From NCBI GenBank assembly GCA_964414425.1, contig CAYPWL010000004.1, forward strand, positions 1 to 64,000: a stretch of DNA of 64,000 bases, read 5' to 3'. The notes beneath the pieces were generated by a model that was not told the origin of the DNA, did no database searches, and saw only the letters and a list, made by a program, of their open reading frames with translations. Each line of letters begins with the position of its first letter. Within the stretch, counting starts at the first letter, position 1. The DNA comes from GYS-P2D sp964414425. Its GTDB lineage: Bacteria; Bacteroidota; Bacteroidia; Chitinophagales; Saprospiraceae. Positions 1-8,772 of the stretch are shown piece by piece. The position numbers were made by a program, and so were the translations under genes.

Positions 1-93
1 GCTACAGACAGACTTTGGTTTGTAGGTTATGGTGGAGCTTATCGTCTTGAAAATGGGAAATTCATTAATATCACAAAAGAAGGACCTTGGTAA
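1..93 (+). CDS. C-terminal end of a propeller-type sensor/regulator protein (partial)
   Basis: The window opens inside a reading frame that encodes 30 residues and stops at a TAA at 91-93. It contains LWFVGYGGAYRLENGKF, which resembles the blades of two-component-regulator propeller (Reg_prop) repeats (W/F-G-T...GGLxR...G). Only the last blade or tail is visible, so the full architecture is unknown. The stop lies a few bases before an attC-like palindrome, which fits this being the last gene before a cassette boundary. Confidence 0.4.
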   Translation, partial: ATDRLWFVGYGGAYRLENGKFINITKEGPW

Positions 94-98
94 TAAAT

Positions 99-178
99 AA
101 CGAACGCATAACAATAGGCGATGATAGCATAGCTCTCTTTCGTCGAGAGACGCTGGATACTATCATTCGTTGGCATCA
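99..178. repeat. attC-like imperfect palindrome and left inverted repeat
   Basis: AACGAA (99-104) pairs with TTCGTT (166-171), and TGATAG (122-127) pairs with CTATCA (160-165). A further hairpin (AGCTCTC/GAGAG region, about 131-153) sits inside. The right end reads GTTGGCATCA (169-178), the exact reverse complement of TGATGCCAAC at 1091-1100. Paired outer and inner arms with an unpaired bulge on one side resemble folded integron attC sites or related cassette repeats. No integrase gene is in the window, so the assignment is inference. Confidence 0.4.
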
Positions 179-221
179 ATAAAATGAAATACCAGAATAA
201 AATAAGTGATTTAAATTATAT

Positions 222-1109
222 ATGAATAATTATAATATCAAAGAACTAACAATAGAGATTTTTCAAATTGGATTTGCAATTGTTATGGCGAGTATAGGTC
301 TAAAAGCCTTTTTATTACCTAATGGTTTTTTGGATGGGGGCGTTACAGGCATCGCTATATTAATCAGTGAATTATTCGAAATAAATATTTCAATAATTCT
401 TCCAATAGCATCAATTCCTTTTTTAGTTATTGGATATTTTACTGTCAGCAAAAGAATCCTTATAAAATCAATTTTTTGTATAATATTCTTATCGCTAGCA
501 ATTCATCTTGAAAATTTTAGCTCTATAACTGATGATAAGCTAATTATAGCCGTTTTTGGAGGTGTTTTTTTAGGTATTGGCATAGGGTTAGCTATTCGTG
601 GAGGGGCAGTTTTGGATAGCTCTGAATTATTGGGACTGTACTTAAATGAAAAATACGGTTTTTCAATTGGAGAAATTATTCTTGTATTTAATATCATATT
701 ATTTGGAATTACTGCGATACTTTTAACCCCAGAAATAGCAATGTATTCAGTCCTTACCTATTTTGTTACAAGCAAAACAATAGATTTTACTATTCAAGGA
801 TTTGAAAATTATTTTGGTTTAATGATAGTTTCTAAAAAAAGTAAATTAATAGAGGATGAATTTTTAAAAACTATTGGTCAAGGAATAACAGTTTATCAAG
901 GCGTAAAAGGGTATGGTAAATCAGGTGTAACAGAGAGAAGTGAAATTATTCACATAGTTGTAAATAGAATTGATGTTCGAAGAATAAACCGAATGATAGA
1001 TAAAATAGATAAAGAGGCATTTATTATAGAATTTGATGTAAATAATGTGAAAGGAGGGAAGATTAGAAGATTCCTAAATAAAAATAATACTGATGCCAAC
1101 AAAGCATAG
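222..1109 (+). CDS. YitT family membrane protein (YitT/DUF161 plus DUF2179)
   Basis: This 295-residue integral membrane protein has about five to six hydrophobic segments in residues 15-195, followed by a soluble DUF2179-like tail (about 205-285) with the conserved pattern GQGITVYQGVKGYGKSG. Length and order match the YitT family, whose transport substrate is not firmly known. The gene is markedly more AT-rich than its neighbours. It sits alone between two palindromic elements, and its last codons (GATGCCAACAAAGCA) lie inside the right-hand repeat. This suggests arrival as a single-gene cassette or mobile unit. No upstream Shine-Dalgarno sequence is evident, as is common in Bacteroidota. Family call is firm, transfer is inference. 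Confidence 0.85.
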   Translation: MNNYNIKELTIEIFQIGFAIVMASIGLKAFLLPNGFLDGGVTGIAILISELFEINISIILPIASIPFLVIGYFTVSKRILIKSIFCIIFLSLAIHLENFSSITDDKLIIAVFGGVFLGIGIGLAIRGGAVLDSSELLGLYLNEKYGFSIGEIILVFNIILFGITAILLTPEIAMYSVLTYFVTSKTIDFTIQGFENYFGLMIVSKKSKLIEDEFLKTIGQGITVYQGVKGYGKSGVTERSEIIHIVVNRIDVRRINRMIDKIDKEAFIIEFDVNNVKGGKIRRFLNKNNTDANKA

Positions 1110-1183
1110 CACGTCCATAGCCGCCATCCATTTGGCTACGCCTTCATTCCAGCGTCTACAGCGGCTATGCCGGACGTCAGCGT
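1091..1183. repeat. Right inverted repeat and long hairpin after the YitT gene
   Basis: TGATGCCAAC (1091-1100) is a perfect inverse of 169-178. It is followed by a strong stem: ACGTCC (1111-1116) pairs with GGACGT (1172-1177), and ATAGCCGC (1117-1124) pairs with GCGGCTAT (1161-1168), with GCC bulged at 1169-1171. The 36-base loop contains a small GGC/GCC inverted pair. The layout again resembles a cassette recombination site. The expected right terminal GTTGGC is degenerate (GTCAGC at 1176-1181). It could also act as a terminator, but no T-tract follows directly. Confidence 0.4.
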
Positions 1184-1281
1184 ATATTTTCGTATCCTAT
1201 CGTTTCAAAGGCATAAGGTTAAATATCTCGTATCGCCATTGTTGATATTCGGAAATCTTGATAATTCTGCTTTTGGCACAG

Positions 1282-2151
1282 TCAACTTGTCTTAGACCCC
1301 ATCGCTTGTACCATCTCCTCAAAACGCTGCCCATACTCCCTATAGATATCGTATTCTCTATTGGCATCTTTAGAATTGAAGTCCTCATGAAAGACCTTGC
1401 CCACATGGGGTTCAATAGCGATGAATCCTTCATACCCCGACTGTTGTAAGTCAGTTAATATCTCTGTGATATACCCGTCTCCCTCCCCAGCATATACATA
1501 GCGGACTTCATCTTCGTTCATGACAGCGTCCTTAATATGGACGTGTACTATAGCGTGCTTCACACTGTGATAGAACTCTAAAGCATCTTGCCACGGATAG
1601 GGCTCGGACTTAGATCTGTCTCGCTGAAATATCGGATTACCCGTATCGAATATCAACTGTAAGCCTGGCACCTCCTCTAATAATCGCAGCGTATGCTGAG
1701 CAGAGAAACCTCCCCAGTTCATACAATTTTCATGTGCCGCTATCAGTCCTTCGCTTTTGAATTGCTCGGTAATCCATTGCAACCTTCTAAATCTTTCCTC
1801 CTCGTGTTGATCACTACCCCAAGGCTCTTGAGCATAAGACATAATCCGAGCGATCTTAACATCAAGCTGCTTCATCCTCGGTATGCAGCGCTCCACCTCG
1901 GCCTGAGTAATACTGAAGTCTGTATGAATCGTCTTAGACCAACTTCCTATCAATGTGCCAAACTCGGCTACTTGGATATTGTGTTCTTGGAGCAAGTCTA
2001 CCGTTGCTTTAAACTGGTCATCGGAGATATCATGGATATTCGCCGTATTAATCGTGCGAGCTGAGAGATGTGACCATCCTAACTCCTGAGTAATTCTAAT
2101 TTGCTCTGCTATCTGAGCTGAAGCCTCATCAGTAAATCCCGTTACTATCAT
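1282..2151 (-). CDS. Sugar phosphate isomerase/epimerase-like TIM-barrel protein
   Basis: This 289-residue protein belongs to the xylose-isomerase-like/AP-endonuclease-2 TIM-barrel superfamily. Candidate divalent-metal ligands are visible in HEN (140-142), FDTGN (168-172), HVHIKD (203-208) and IEPH (246-249), with a GEGDG loop at 222-226. Family members isomerise, epimerise or dehydrate sugars and inositols; the substrate cannot be read from sequence. It is the last gene of a three-gene minus-strand operon, nine bases after the oxidoreductase stop. Pairing of this fold with a Gfo/Idh/MocA oxidoreductase is typical of inositol or unusual-sugar catabolism, so the cluster probably handles such a compound. 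Confidence 0.85.
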   Translation of the reverse strand: MIVTGFTDEASAQIAEQIRITQELGWSHLSARTINTANIHDISDDQFKATVDLLQEHNIQVAEFGTLIGSWSKTIHTDFSITQAEVERCIPRMKQLDVKIARIMSYAQEPWGSDQHEEERFRRLQWITEQFKSEGLIAAHENCMNWGGFSAQHTLRLLEEVPGLQLIFDTGNPIFQRDRSKSEPYPWQDALEFYHSVKHAIVHVHIKDAVMNEDEVRYVYAGEGDGYITEILTDLQQSGYEGFIAIEPHVGKVFHEDFNSKDANREYDIYREYGQRFEEMVQAMGSKTS

Positions 2152-2160
2152 AGCTATAGC

Positions 2161-3225
2161 TTATAGTGTAATCCATTTGCCTCCAGCCTTAGCACTTTTA
2201 TATATGGCCTCGATTACTGCCACGGCCTTGCGCGCTTCGTGACCATCTATACTCAGAGTGACAGTACCCAGGATTGCTGCCACGAAGTCTTTAATATTGC
2301 GGATATGGCCATCCACTTGTATCGCCTTAGGATCATTAGCCCCTTCAGCAACGGCATCTGTGGTCATAAGATCTGCGCTGATTACCTCATCGACGGGCCG
2401 AGACTCTTTAAATTCCCACTTAGCGAATCTGTTATCTTGCATGAAGACGCTACCGGCAGAACCACAGATATTCACCTCGGCAGCATGGCCATCTTGAGAC
2501 CAGCACGAGGTTGAAGCTTGGATCGTACCTATAGCTCCTGAGGCATACTCTACCATGATGACCGCATTATCTTCTACCTCTATACGATCATGAGTAAGTG
2601 TCTTAGTGATTGCCGCTAATCGCTTAATAGGTCCGGCAATATGTATCAAGAGGTCTATGGTATGAATGGATTGGTTCATAAGTGCTCCACCACCATCAAG
2701 ATCCCATGTCCCTCGCCACCCGCCAGAATCATAATACTCCTGGGTGCGATACCACTTAATCTGTGCATCACATATGGTCATCTGACCAAAACGCTGCTGT
2801 TCTACAGCCTCCTTGAGGTGAGTCACCGCAGTATTAAATCTACGATTGAAAATGCCTCCTAATATAATCTTGCCTTCATCAGCGGCTTTGATCATCTGAT
2901 CTATTCGCTCTGTAGTAATCTCTATGGGCTTCTCACACAAGACGTGTACTCCGTGCTTAGCCGCCTCAAGAGTGATATCCCGATGGGTGCCGGATGGTGT
3001 AGCAATTAAGATCATATCAAGATTATCATCAGACAACAGTGCCCGCAGTGAGGCAAAGGCTTGACAACTCCAGCTTTCTGCAAATGCCTGTCTCTTTTGC
3101 TCTGTAGCGCTATACACCCCGACAAGATGTGCATCCTCGACATGCTGCAATGCAGTTGCATGAAACTGGGCAATCATCCCTGATCCAACTATTCCCACCC
3201 CTATACTTGACTTATGCTTCATCAC
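2161..3225 (-). CDS. Gfo/Idh/MocA family NAD(P)-dependent oxidoreductase
   Basis: This is a 354-residue cytosolic dehydrogenase. The N-terminal Rossmann fold has GIVGSGMIAQFH (about 11-22), followed by ATPSGTH and the family signature CEKPIEI (97-103), whose Lys acts in catalysis in relatives. The C-terminal Gfo/Idh/MocA domain has the conserved DLDGGGALMNQSIHTIDLL stretch carrying the catalytic His. Members oxidise or reduce sugars, inositols or their derivatives; the substrate is unknown. Its start overlaps the stop of the upstream Nramp-like transporter gene by 14 bases, implying co-transcription and possibly coupled translation. With the isomerase-like gene downstream it forms a probable uptake-plus-catabolism unit. 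Confidence 0.9.
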   Translation of the reverse strand: MMKHKSSIGVGIVGSGMIAQFHATALQHVEDAHLVGVYSATEQKRQAFAESWSCQAFASLRALLSDDNLDMILIATPSGTHRDITLEAAKHGVHVLCEKPIEITTERIDQMIKAADEGKIILGGIFNRRFNTAVTHLKEAVEQQRFGQMTICDAQIKWYRTQEYYDSGGWRGTWDLDGGGALMNQSIHTIDLLIHIAGPIKRLAAITKTLTHDRIEVEDNAVIMVEYASGAIGTIQASTSCWSQDGHAAEVNICGSAGSVFMQDNRFAKWEFKESRPVDEVISADLMTTDAVAEGANDPKAIQVDGHIRNIKDFVAAILGTVTLSIDGHEARKAVAVIEAIYKSAKAGGKWITL

Positions 3226-4783
3226 TCGTCAGAGCACTTTTGATTCCTACTAATAACATAATCACAAATAAGGCTAAACCCAATCCTCCTAAAAATCTCT
3301 CAAATGATCCTCCACCTGATATTTTACCAAGAATAGCCCATATCGAAGCGAACATTGCTATGCCTGTAGAAATAATCATCAAGACATTGACCAGCACTCG
3401 CCGCTGAGGAATATCTTGACCCATGACACTCTTCTTATTAATGATCAATATGAAGGTGAGATAAGCAATAGGCAGGAATATGGTTGCAATGACGGAAGCG
3501 GGTATAACTAAGGCGGTTTTTATCGAGCCTGTCCACAGGATAGGTGAGCAAAGCCCTAAGATTGCTGGGATCAACGCTCCGATGAGATAATACTTCTTAT
3601 CACGTGGGTTGCCAAAGGCTTCGCTGATCGCATAGCCATTCATCATCATATGCACGAGCATCGTGCTGATCGCCATCGCAAGTACACCAAAGCCAAATAT
3701 CTTTATCGCCCAGCTGCCTAATAGAGGCTCTAAAGTCGATGACAGATCAAAAGTGTTGCGCTTAGCTAATAATGTGCTCATCACCTTATCATGCTCATTA
3801 GCCTGTGATCTCAATAGCGCCATATCAGCCACTTCAGATGAAGTTCTGTCCGTATTAATCTTTTGATCCAAGATGCTCTCATATGCAGCGATATTAACGA
3901 CCCCCTCTGGATCCGCATGAAACTGTGATGCCGACACTATAATGAGACAGGTAGATGCTAATACAAAAGGAATCAGTAATCCGAATAACAAATCAAACCG
4001 AGACAGCTCTCGCTGCGCTCTTCCCCAGCCCTTGGCCAAGAGTGTATAAGGCAAAAGAAAGGTCATATTGATCCCGACAGCTGTCCCAAAGGCTCCGATT
4101 AATATATCACGCTGGTGAGATACGATATAATCCGTCCAGTAGGGCTCATCTGGTCCGCACTGCTCCAGAAAGGTGCCAAAGGAATCCACAGGCCTAAATA
4201 GCATAGTAAAGTCGGGTACGAACCCCATCAGTAGCTCTCCCCACATGATCTCACTCTTGCCGATCAACACTATTGTTACAACGAAAAAAGAGAGTACAAT
4301 AAAGGCGACCATAAGTTTCAATACCTTATTAATCATGAGCAACAAGGACTCTTTCGCCCGAGAAAGTCCCGTGAGTCCTACTACTACAATAAACAGGATG
4401 GAGGTAACGCCAAATGAAGGCAGGCTCATCCCTAAATTAGTCTGGATCGTATCTGTTGCCAAGGCAAACTGTGAAGAACAGAAAACGACATTGGCCACAA
4501 CTGTAGCGATCAACCACCCCCAAGCTAATGTCGGGGAAATACTCTTTTTAATAAGTCTGAATGGCCTATCACTATAATCCTCTTTGCTTAAGGTCACATG
4601 TGAGATCGCCGCCAACATAACGATGCCGCATAGGATGGCGAGAGGCTGTAACCATAAGAATTCGTATCCACCTATAACTCCCAAGTAAAGCGAACTCACT
4701 AAGGAGCCACCACCCAGAGTCACTGCGGCTTGTATCCATCCTGGACCGCTTTGTTTTCCGTATGTGATGAACTTAGAAATCAT
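3212..4783 (-). CDS. Divergent Nramp-fold transporter lacking the canonical metal motif
   Basis: This 523-residue inner-membrane protein has about eleven hydrophobic segments and overall Nramp (SLC11-like) similarity, with GPGWIQAAVTLGGGSL at residues 13-28 aligning with Nramp helix 1. Canonical metal transporters carry a DPGN metal-binding motif there and an MPH motif in helix 6. Here the first position reads LGGGS, and the helix-6 region (IGAFGTAVGINMTFLLPYTLL) has no MPH. The protein is therefore unlikely to move Mn/Fe in the classical way. It heads an operon with a sugar-type oxidoreductase and isomerase, so an organic substrate is a reasonable guess. A long polar loop (about residues 295-345) interrupts the second half. 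Confidence 0.75.
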   Translation of the reverse strand: MISKFITYGKQSGPGWIQAAVTLGGGSLVSSLYLGVIGGYEFLWLQPLAILCGIVMLAAISHVTLSKEDYSDRPFRLIKKSISPTLAWGWLIATVVANVVFCSSQFALATDTIQTNLGMSLPSFGVTSILFIVVVGLTGLSRAKESLLLMINKVLKLMVAFIVLSFFVVTIVLIGKSEIMWGELLMGFVPDFTMLFRPVDSFGTFLEQCGPDEPYWTDYIVSHQRDILIGAFGTAVGINMTFLLPYTLLAKGWGRAQRELSRFDLLFGLLIPFVLASTCLIIVSASQFHADPEGVVNIAAYESILDQKINTDRTSSEVADMALLRSQANEHDKVMSTLLAKRNTFDLSSTLEPLLGSWAIKIFGFGVLAMAISTMLVHMMMNGYAISEAFGNPRDKKYYLIGALIPAILGLCSPILWTGSIKTALVIPASVIATIFLPIAYLTFILIINKKSVMGQDIPQRRVLVNVLMIISTGIAMFASIWAILGKISGGGSFERFLGGLGLALFVIMLLVGIKSALTSDEA

Positions 4784-4841
4784 ATTTTGATAAGCTCAAG
4801 ATATTTAAAAAATGGCCCAACATCAACTCATTATTGAAGTA

Positions 4842-7436
4842 TTAATAGCTCGCATATCTGGATAAGAGTATCTGGTTAGTCTCGTTATCAATAATCTTTG
4901 CGATGAGATCCTTCATGCTCTTGGCGAATGCGGGATCCGCTTCATCGTAATAGTATGCGAGGTTATTAATTATGTCCGAGGACAAGGCCTTGTGAAACAG
5001 ACTACCACTTGGATCCAAGGCTATGGCTCCTAACTGCTCCGTGGCATCCGTAATCGTATCTATAGGCTGGTCCTTTAGCAGATTAAAATATGCGGTATAT
5101 AACTCGAATACTTGGAAATTACTCGTAGATGTGAGACGATCCTGGAAGTATGACAGATACTTAGGATCACCCGTCTGACCAAATACCGCTGCGATGGCAG
5201 GTACAAGCTGATCAACATCTTCAGACATGAGCTTTTCGGCTTTGTCTATGGCTGAGGTCGGATCGATTGTCGTGAGAGCCTCAAGCGCCGATCCAATAAC
5301 AGGATAAGCCAGTTCATTTTCGAATACGCCTTCTAATACGGGCTGTAAATCCACTGAACCTGCTGCGGCAAGTTCTTCAATCGCTGCAGCTCTTACCTCA
5401 GAGTGCTTGTCATCTATGATCATCTTGGCAACTCTTGAAACCACATTAATATCCTCCCCTAAATCTAATGCTGATAGTGCCAAAGACCTTATCGAATGCT
5501 GAGGATCATCAAGGGCCATCGTAAGAATCTCTTGAGCATCACTATTGTTAATTAACTTTTCGATGGCCTCATATCTATGGATGAACGTCTTGGACCACTG
5601 ATACTGTCTCATGAATTCTTCAGGAGTTTTCTCCTCGACCTTAGTGAAAAGTAATAGATCATCACTATCGAATATCACTAATCCTGGTTCTGCACTATAG
5701 GGTAGTCGGATCTTCTGTTCACGCTGATCTATCCATACATCAAACAGTGATTCTGCTCCAGCCATATCATATACACTGATCGTCACTGGTAATTGAAAGA
5801 TTGCCGCACTCGTCTCCGGGTCTTGAGTCTGTACTACATCGATAACTAACTCTCCTGCTTCGGCATCATACTCCTTAGTTATCCCAAGGTTTGGATGGCC
5901 TGCCTCAAAAAACCATTGGTTAAAAAACCAATTGAGATCTTCTCCAGATACATCTTCAAATGCTACTCTAAGCTCATGCGCCTCCACAGCTGTATAGGCA
6001 TTGTCTGTGAGGTATTTGTTGAGAGATGCATAAAAGACTTCATCCCCGAGATAATGTCTCAACATATGTACTACAAGGCCGCCCTTATTATACGAGTGCC
6101 CATCAAACATTTCCTCTTTGTCATTATATCCATAATGGATTAACGGATGGATACCCGACTGGAACGTCGAATTCAGATAGCCTGCTTTCTCGTTTTTACG
6201 AAGGAAGTCTGCTTCATCGATACCATACTTGTATTCTTCCCACAGGTACTCACTATAGTTGGCGAAACCTTCATTGAGCGTCAGGTTGGACCAGCTCTCA
6301 CAAGTCACTAAATCTCCAAACCAGTGATGGATCAACTCATGTGCAACGATATAATCATTGTCATTGTCAATAAGCTCTCGGGATGTTTTCTGAATAAAAT
6401 CTCCAAAAATGACTGCTGTTGTGTTCTCCATAGCACCAGAAACATAATCTCGGGTGATCACCTGACTATACTTATCCCAGGGATATGGATAATCAAGAAT
6501 ATCAGAGAAAAATGTAATCATCTCAGGGGTGTGAGCAAAGATGTCCTTAGCATAGGGCTTGTACTCTTTCTCAACCATGTAGCTCAGTTCTATGTCGTTC
6601 CACTGATCTTTCACTACGGCAAACTCGCCTATGGCCAACATGAATAAGTATGGGGCATGTGGGTCCTCCATCTTCCAATGGTCAGTACGCTTTCCATCTG
6701 CATGTTTAGTAGAGTTGACGAGTAATCCATTTGATAAAGTCTGATACTTATCTTGGACGGTTACTTTGATTTCTTGCGTCGTGTTTTCGTTAGGTTTATC
6801 GATCGTGGGGAACCAGTTAGAGTTGTGTTCTGTCTCCCCCTGCGTCCATATCTGCTGTGGTTTATTAGCCTCTTCGCCTCGTGGATTAATGAAGAATAAT
6901 CCTTTATCCGAGGTGATTGCTGCGCTACCTCCTGTTGGGCCTTCTGAGGGCTTAGCCACATAGTCTATCGTCAACTTGACGTCCTCATCACGAGTATAAC
7001 TGCGACCCAAGTCAATGCTCAGCTTGAGTCCGTCATATTCATACTCCAATTCTCGCCCAGCAAATGAAGTAATACTGAGTATCTCAAAGCCCTTGGCATC
7101 AAGTGTCAGGATCTCTCTCGGATGAAAATATGGCCGTAGGGTTAAGTCGGCCCGGCCTATTACGTGCTCATTAGTCCAATCAAACCTTAAGTCCAAGCTG
7201 GTATGCTTGAGATCAAACTCTCGCTTAGCAGTAGGATTATACTTAGGCAAGGTGTAACTCCTTGGCGCAGTAATCTGGAGCTCATCCAACAAGCGTTCCT
7301 CAATAATATCTTCTTCTGGTATGACAACCAGTTCTTCTTCAACGGGTGGCGCCTCAACTACAGCACTCTGAGTGGATTTGCATGAGACATAAAATATGAC
7401 CGTAACGAACAGTGCAAAAAATGGAATACGAAACAT
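4842..7436 (-). CDS. M1 family zinc aminopeptidase, lipoprotein, with C-terminal HEAT-like repeats
   Basis: I place the start at 7436 (Met-Phe-Arg-Ile), because this gives a lipoprotein signal peptide with the lipobox FYVSC and avoids overlap with the upstream gene; an in-frame start at 7487 would not. A Pro/Glu-rich linker follows the Cys. The M1 domain shows the exopeptidase motif GAMEN near residue 333 and the zinc site HELIHHWFGD...NE near 365, so the enzyme should be active. The C-terminal 250 residues contain HEAT-like helical repeats (IRSLALSALDLG, VRAAAIEELAAAG). It probably trims peptides in the periplasm or at the cell surface. The start lies four bases after the YqeY-like gene. Confidence 0.92.
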   Translation of the reverse strand: MFRIPFFALFVTVIFYVSCKSTQSAVVEAPPVEEELVVIPEEDIIEERLLDELQITAPRSYTLPKYNPTAKREFDLKHTSLDLRFDWTNEHVIGRADLTLRPYFHPREILTLDAKGFEILSITSFAGRELEYEYDGLKLSIDLGRSYTRDEDVKLTIDYVAKPSEGPTGGSAAITSDKGLFFINPRGEEANKPQQIWTQGETEHNSNWFPTIDKPNENTTQEIKVTVQDKYQTLSNGLLVNSTKHADGKRTDHWKMEDPHAPYLFMLAIGEFAVVKDQWNDIELSYMVEKEYKPYAKDIFAHTPEMITFFSDILDYPYPWDKYSQVITRDYVSGAMENTTAVIFGDFIQKTSRELIDNDNDYIVAHELIHHWFGDLVTCESWSNLTLNEGFANYSEYLWEEYKYGIDEADFLRKNEKAGYLNSTFQSGIHPLIHYGYNDKEEMFDGHSYNKGGLVVHMLRHYLGDEVFYASLNKYLTDNAYTAVEAHELRVAFEDVSGEDLNWFFNQWFFEAGHPNLGITKEYDAEAGELVIDVVQTQDPETSAAIFQLPVTISVYDMAGAESLFDVWIDQREQKIRLPYSAEPGLVIFDSDDLLLFTKVEEKTPEEFMRQYQWSKTFIHRYEAIEKLINNSDAQEILTMALDDPQHSIRSLALSALDLGEDINVVSRVAKMIIDDKHSEVRAAAIEELAAAGSVDLQPVLEGVFENELAYPVIGSALEALTTIDPTSAIDKAEKLMSEDVDQLVPAIAAVFGQTGDPKYLSYFQDRLTSTSNFQVFELYTAYFNLLKDQPIDTITDATEQLGAIALDPSGSLFHKALSSDIINNLAYYYDEADPAFAKSMKDLIAKIIDNETNQILLSRYASY

Positions 7437-7440
7437 ATGA

Positions 7441-7890
7441 TTAACTATTAAGTAGTTCTTTAACAATGCCAGATAGGGTCTTCCCATCAGCTTGACCAGC
7501 TAATTGTGCACTTGCCATGCCCATGACTTTACCCATGTCCTTCATACCAGCGGCTCCTGTTTTACTGATAATCTCTGATATAATGGGTTTCAATTCATCT
7601 ACGGATAGTTGTTGCGGAAGATATCTACTGATGACTTCGATCTCTTGTTGTTCTACCTCAGCGAGGTCCGTTCTTCCTTGCTTGGTAAATATATCCAATG
7701 AGTCTTGTCTTTGCTTTACCAGCTTTTGCAGGAGTTTGATCTCCCCTGCGTCATCAAGCTCTTTGCCCGAACCGTCAGTTTTAGTAAGCAATATGGCTGC
7801 TTTAATAGCTCTGATACTTCGTAAGGCTGCCTGATCTTTAGATTTCATGGCTGCCTTTAGATCTGGCATGATTCTCTGCTCTAAACTCAT
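7441..7890 (-). CDS. GatB/YqeY domain protein
   Basis: This 149-residue helical protein starts MSLEQRIMPDLKAAMKSKD and carries the YqeY pattern EEVISRYLPQQLS...MGKVMG (here EIEVISRYLPQQLS and MKDMGKVMGMASAQL). The domain is the tRNA-binding helical tail of the GatB amidotransferase subunit. The free-standing form is widespread and has been proposed to act in tRNA-linked amidation, but this is not settled. The length is normal. Its start overlaps the rsmA stop by four bases (7887-7890), so the two are very likely co-translated, with the aminopeptidase gene following in the same operon. Confidence 0.9.
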   Translation of the reverse strand: MSLEQRIMPDLKAAMKSKDQAALRSIRAIKAAILLTKTDGSGKELDDAGEIKLLQKLVKQRQDSLDIFTKQGRTDLAEVEQQEIEVISRYLPQQLSVDELKPIISEIISKTGAAGMKDMGKVMGMASAQLAGQADGKTLSGIVKELLNS

Positions 7891-8663
7891 TCTTCCTGTT
7901 TTTCGATTATGGTTGCTAAAGTATAATAGTCCTCTAATTTCATCTGTTCGGGACGGCGTGTCATATACTCATGACTGAAAATAGTCGTATCTGTCACTAC
8001 TGGCTTCAAAGAGTTACGTAACATCTTCCGTCTTTGATTAAACGAAAGTTTTACAATTTTCGTGAATACCTTTTCATCACATGGCAATACATAGTCTTGT
8101 TTTCGCTTGAGCATGACAATGGATGACGTCACTTTGGGTATAGGCCTAAATGATCCCGGACTCACATTAAAGAGGAGTTTGGCCTCATAATGTGCTTGTA
8201 TCAACACGCTCAATATCCCATAAGCCTTGGAACCCTCCTTGGATACAATTCTCTCTGCCACCTCCTTCTGAAACATACCTACCATCAGTGGTACCAGGTC
8301 CATATATTTCTTGATCCTGAATAAGATCTGCGAAGAGATATTGTATGGGAAGTTGCCAATGACGCTAAACTCCTGTTGTCCAAAGACTCTATCAAGGGGT
8401 AGCTTGAGAAAATCATCCTGTATAATCTGCGAATCATTTAGGATATCATGAGCCAATAGATAGTCAACCATTTCTCGGTCAGCTTCGACAGCCTTGAGAT
8501 TAACAATGTCTTCTTGTGCTAGGAGTTGTGTTAATGCACCCTTACCGGGACCAACCTCCAGTACATTATCACAGGTATTATGGGTCACAAAAGAGTGAAC
8601 AATTTTTTCTACAATACCCTGATTAATAAGGAAGTTTTGTCCGTATGATTTCTTAGCTCTCAA
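7887..8663 (-). CDS. rsmA: 16S rRNA (adenine1518-N6/adenine1519-N6)-dimethyltransferase RsmA (KsgA)
   Basis: This 258-residue S-adenosylmethionine-dependent enzyme dimethylates two adjacent adenines in the 3' hairpin of 16S rRNA late in 30S assembly. Visible hallmarks are the N-terminal KKSYGQNFLI, the SAM-binding LEVGPGKGALTQLL near residues 35-48, acidic VEADREM, and the catalytic NFPYNISS near residue 104. The C-terminal helical part has FNQRRKMLRNSL. The length is normal. It is transcribed divergently from pdxA across a 109-bp gap; in many bacteria these two genes are adjacent in one operon, so the neighbourhood is conserved but the orientation is altered. Confidence 0.97.
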   Translation of the reverse strand: MRAKKSYGQNFLINQGIVEKIVHSFVTHNTCDNVLEVGPGKGALTQLLAQEDIVNLKAVEADREMVDYLLAHDILNDSQIIQDDFLKLPLDRVFGQQEFSVIGNFPYNISSQILFRIKKYMDLVPLMVGMFQKEVAERIVSKEGSKAYGILSVLIQAHYEAKLLFNVSPGSFRPIPKVTSSIVMLKRKQDYVLPCDEKVFTKIVKLSFNQRRKMLRNSLKPVVTDTTIFSHEYMTRRPEQMKLEDYYTLATIIEKQEE

Positions 8664-8772
8664 AAAAGGTGCAATCGCTTATGATCAGAGCTGTAATGTA
8701 TTGAAAGATTATGGAATGCACGAATTCGCGAGCGAGTCAAATGTTTATCTTCGTACCCATTAGCAACTACAC

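Noticed and set aside
8738..8766. Promoter for rsmA (TTG-N18-AACATTTG on the minus strand)
   Set aside because: It has one mismatch in the -7 box and a spacer shorter than the usual 19-21, so it is not distinguishable from chance.
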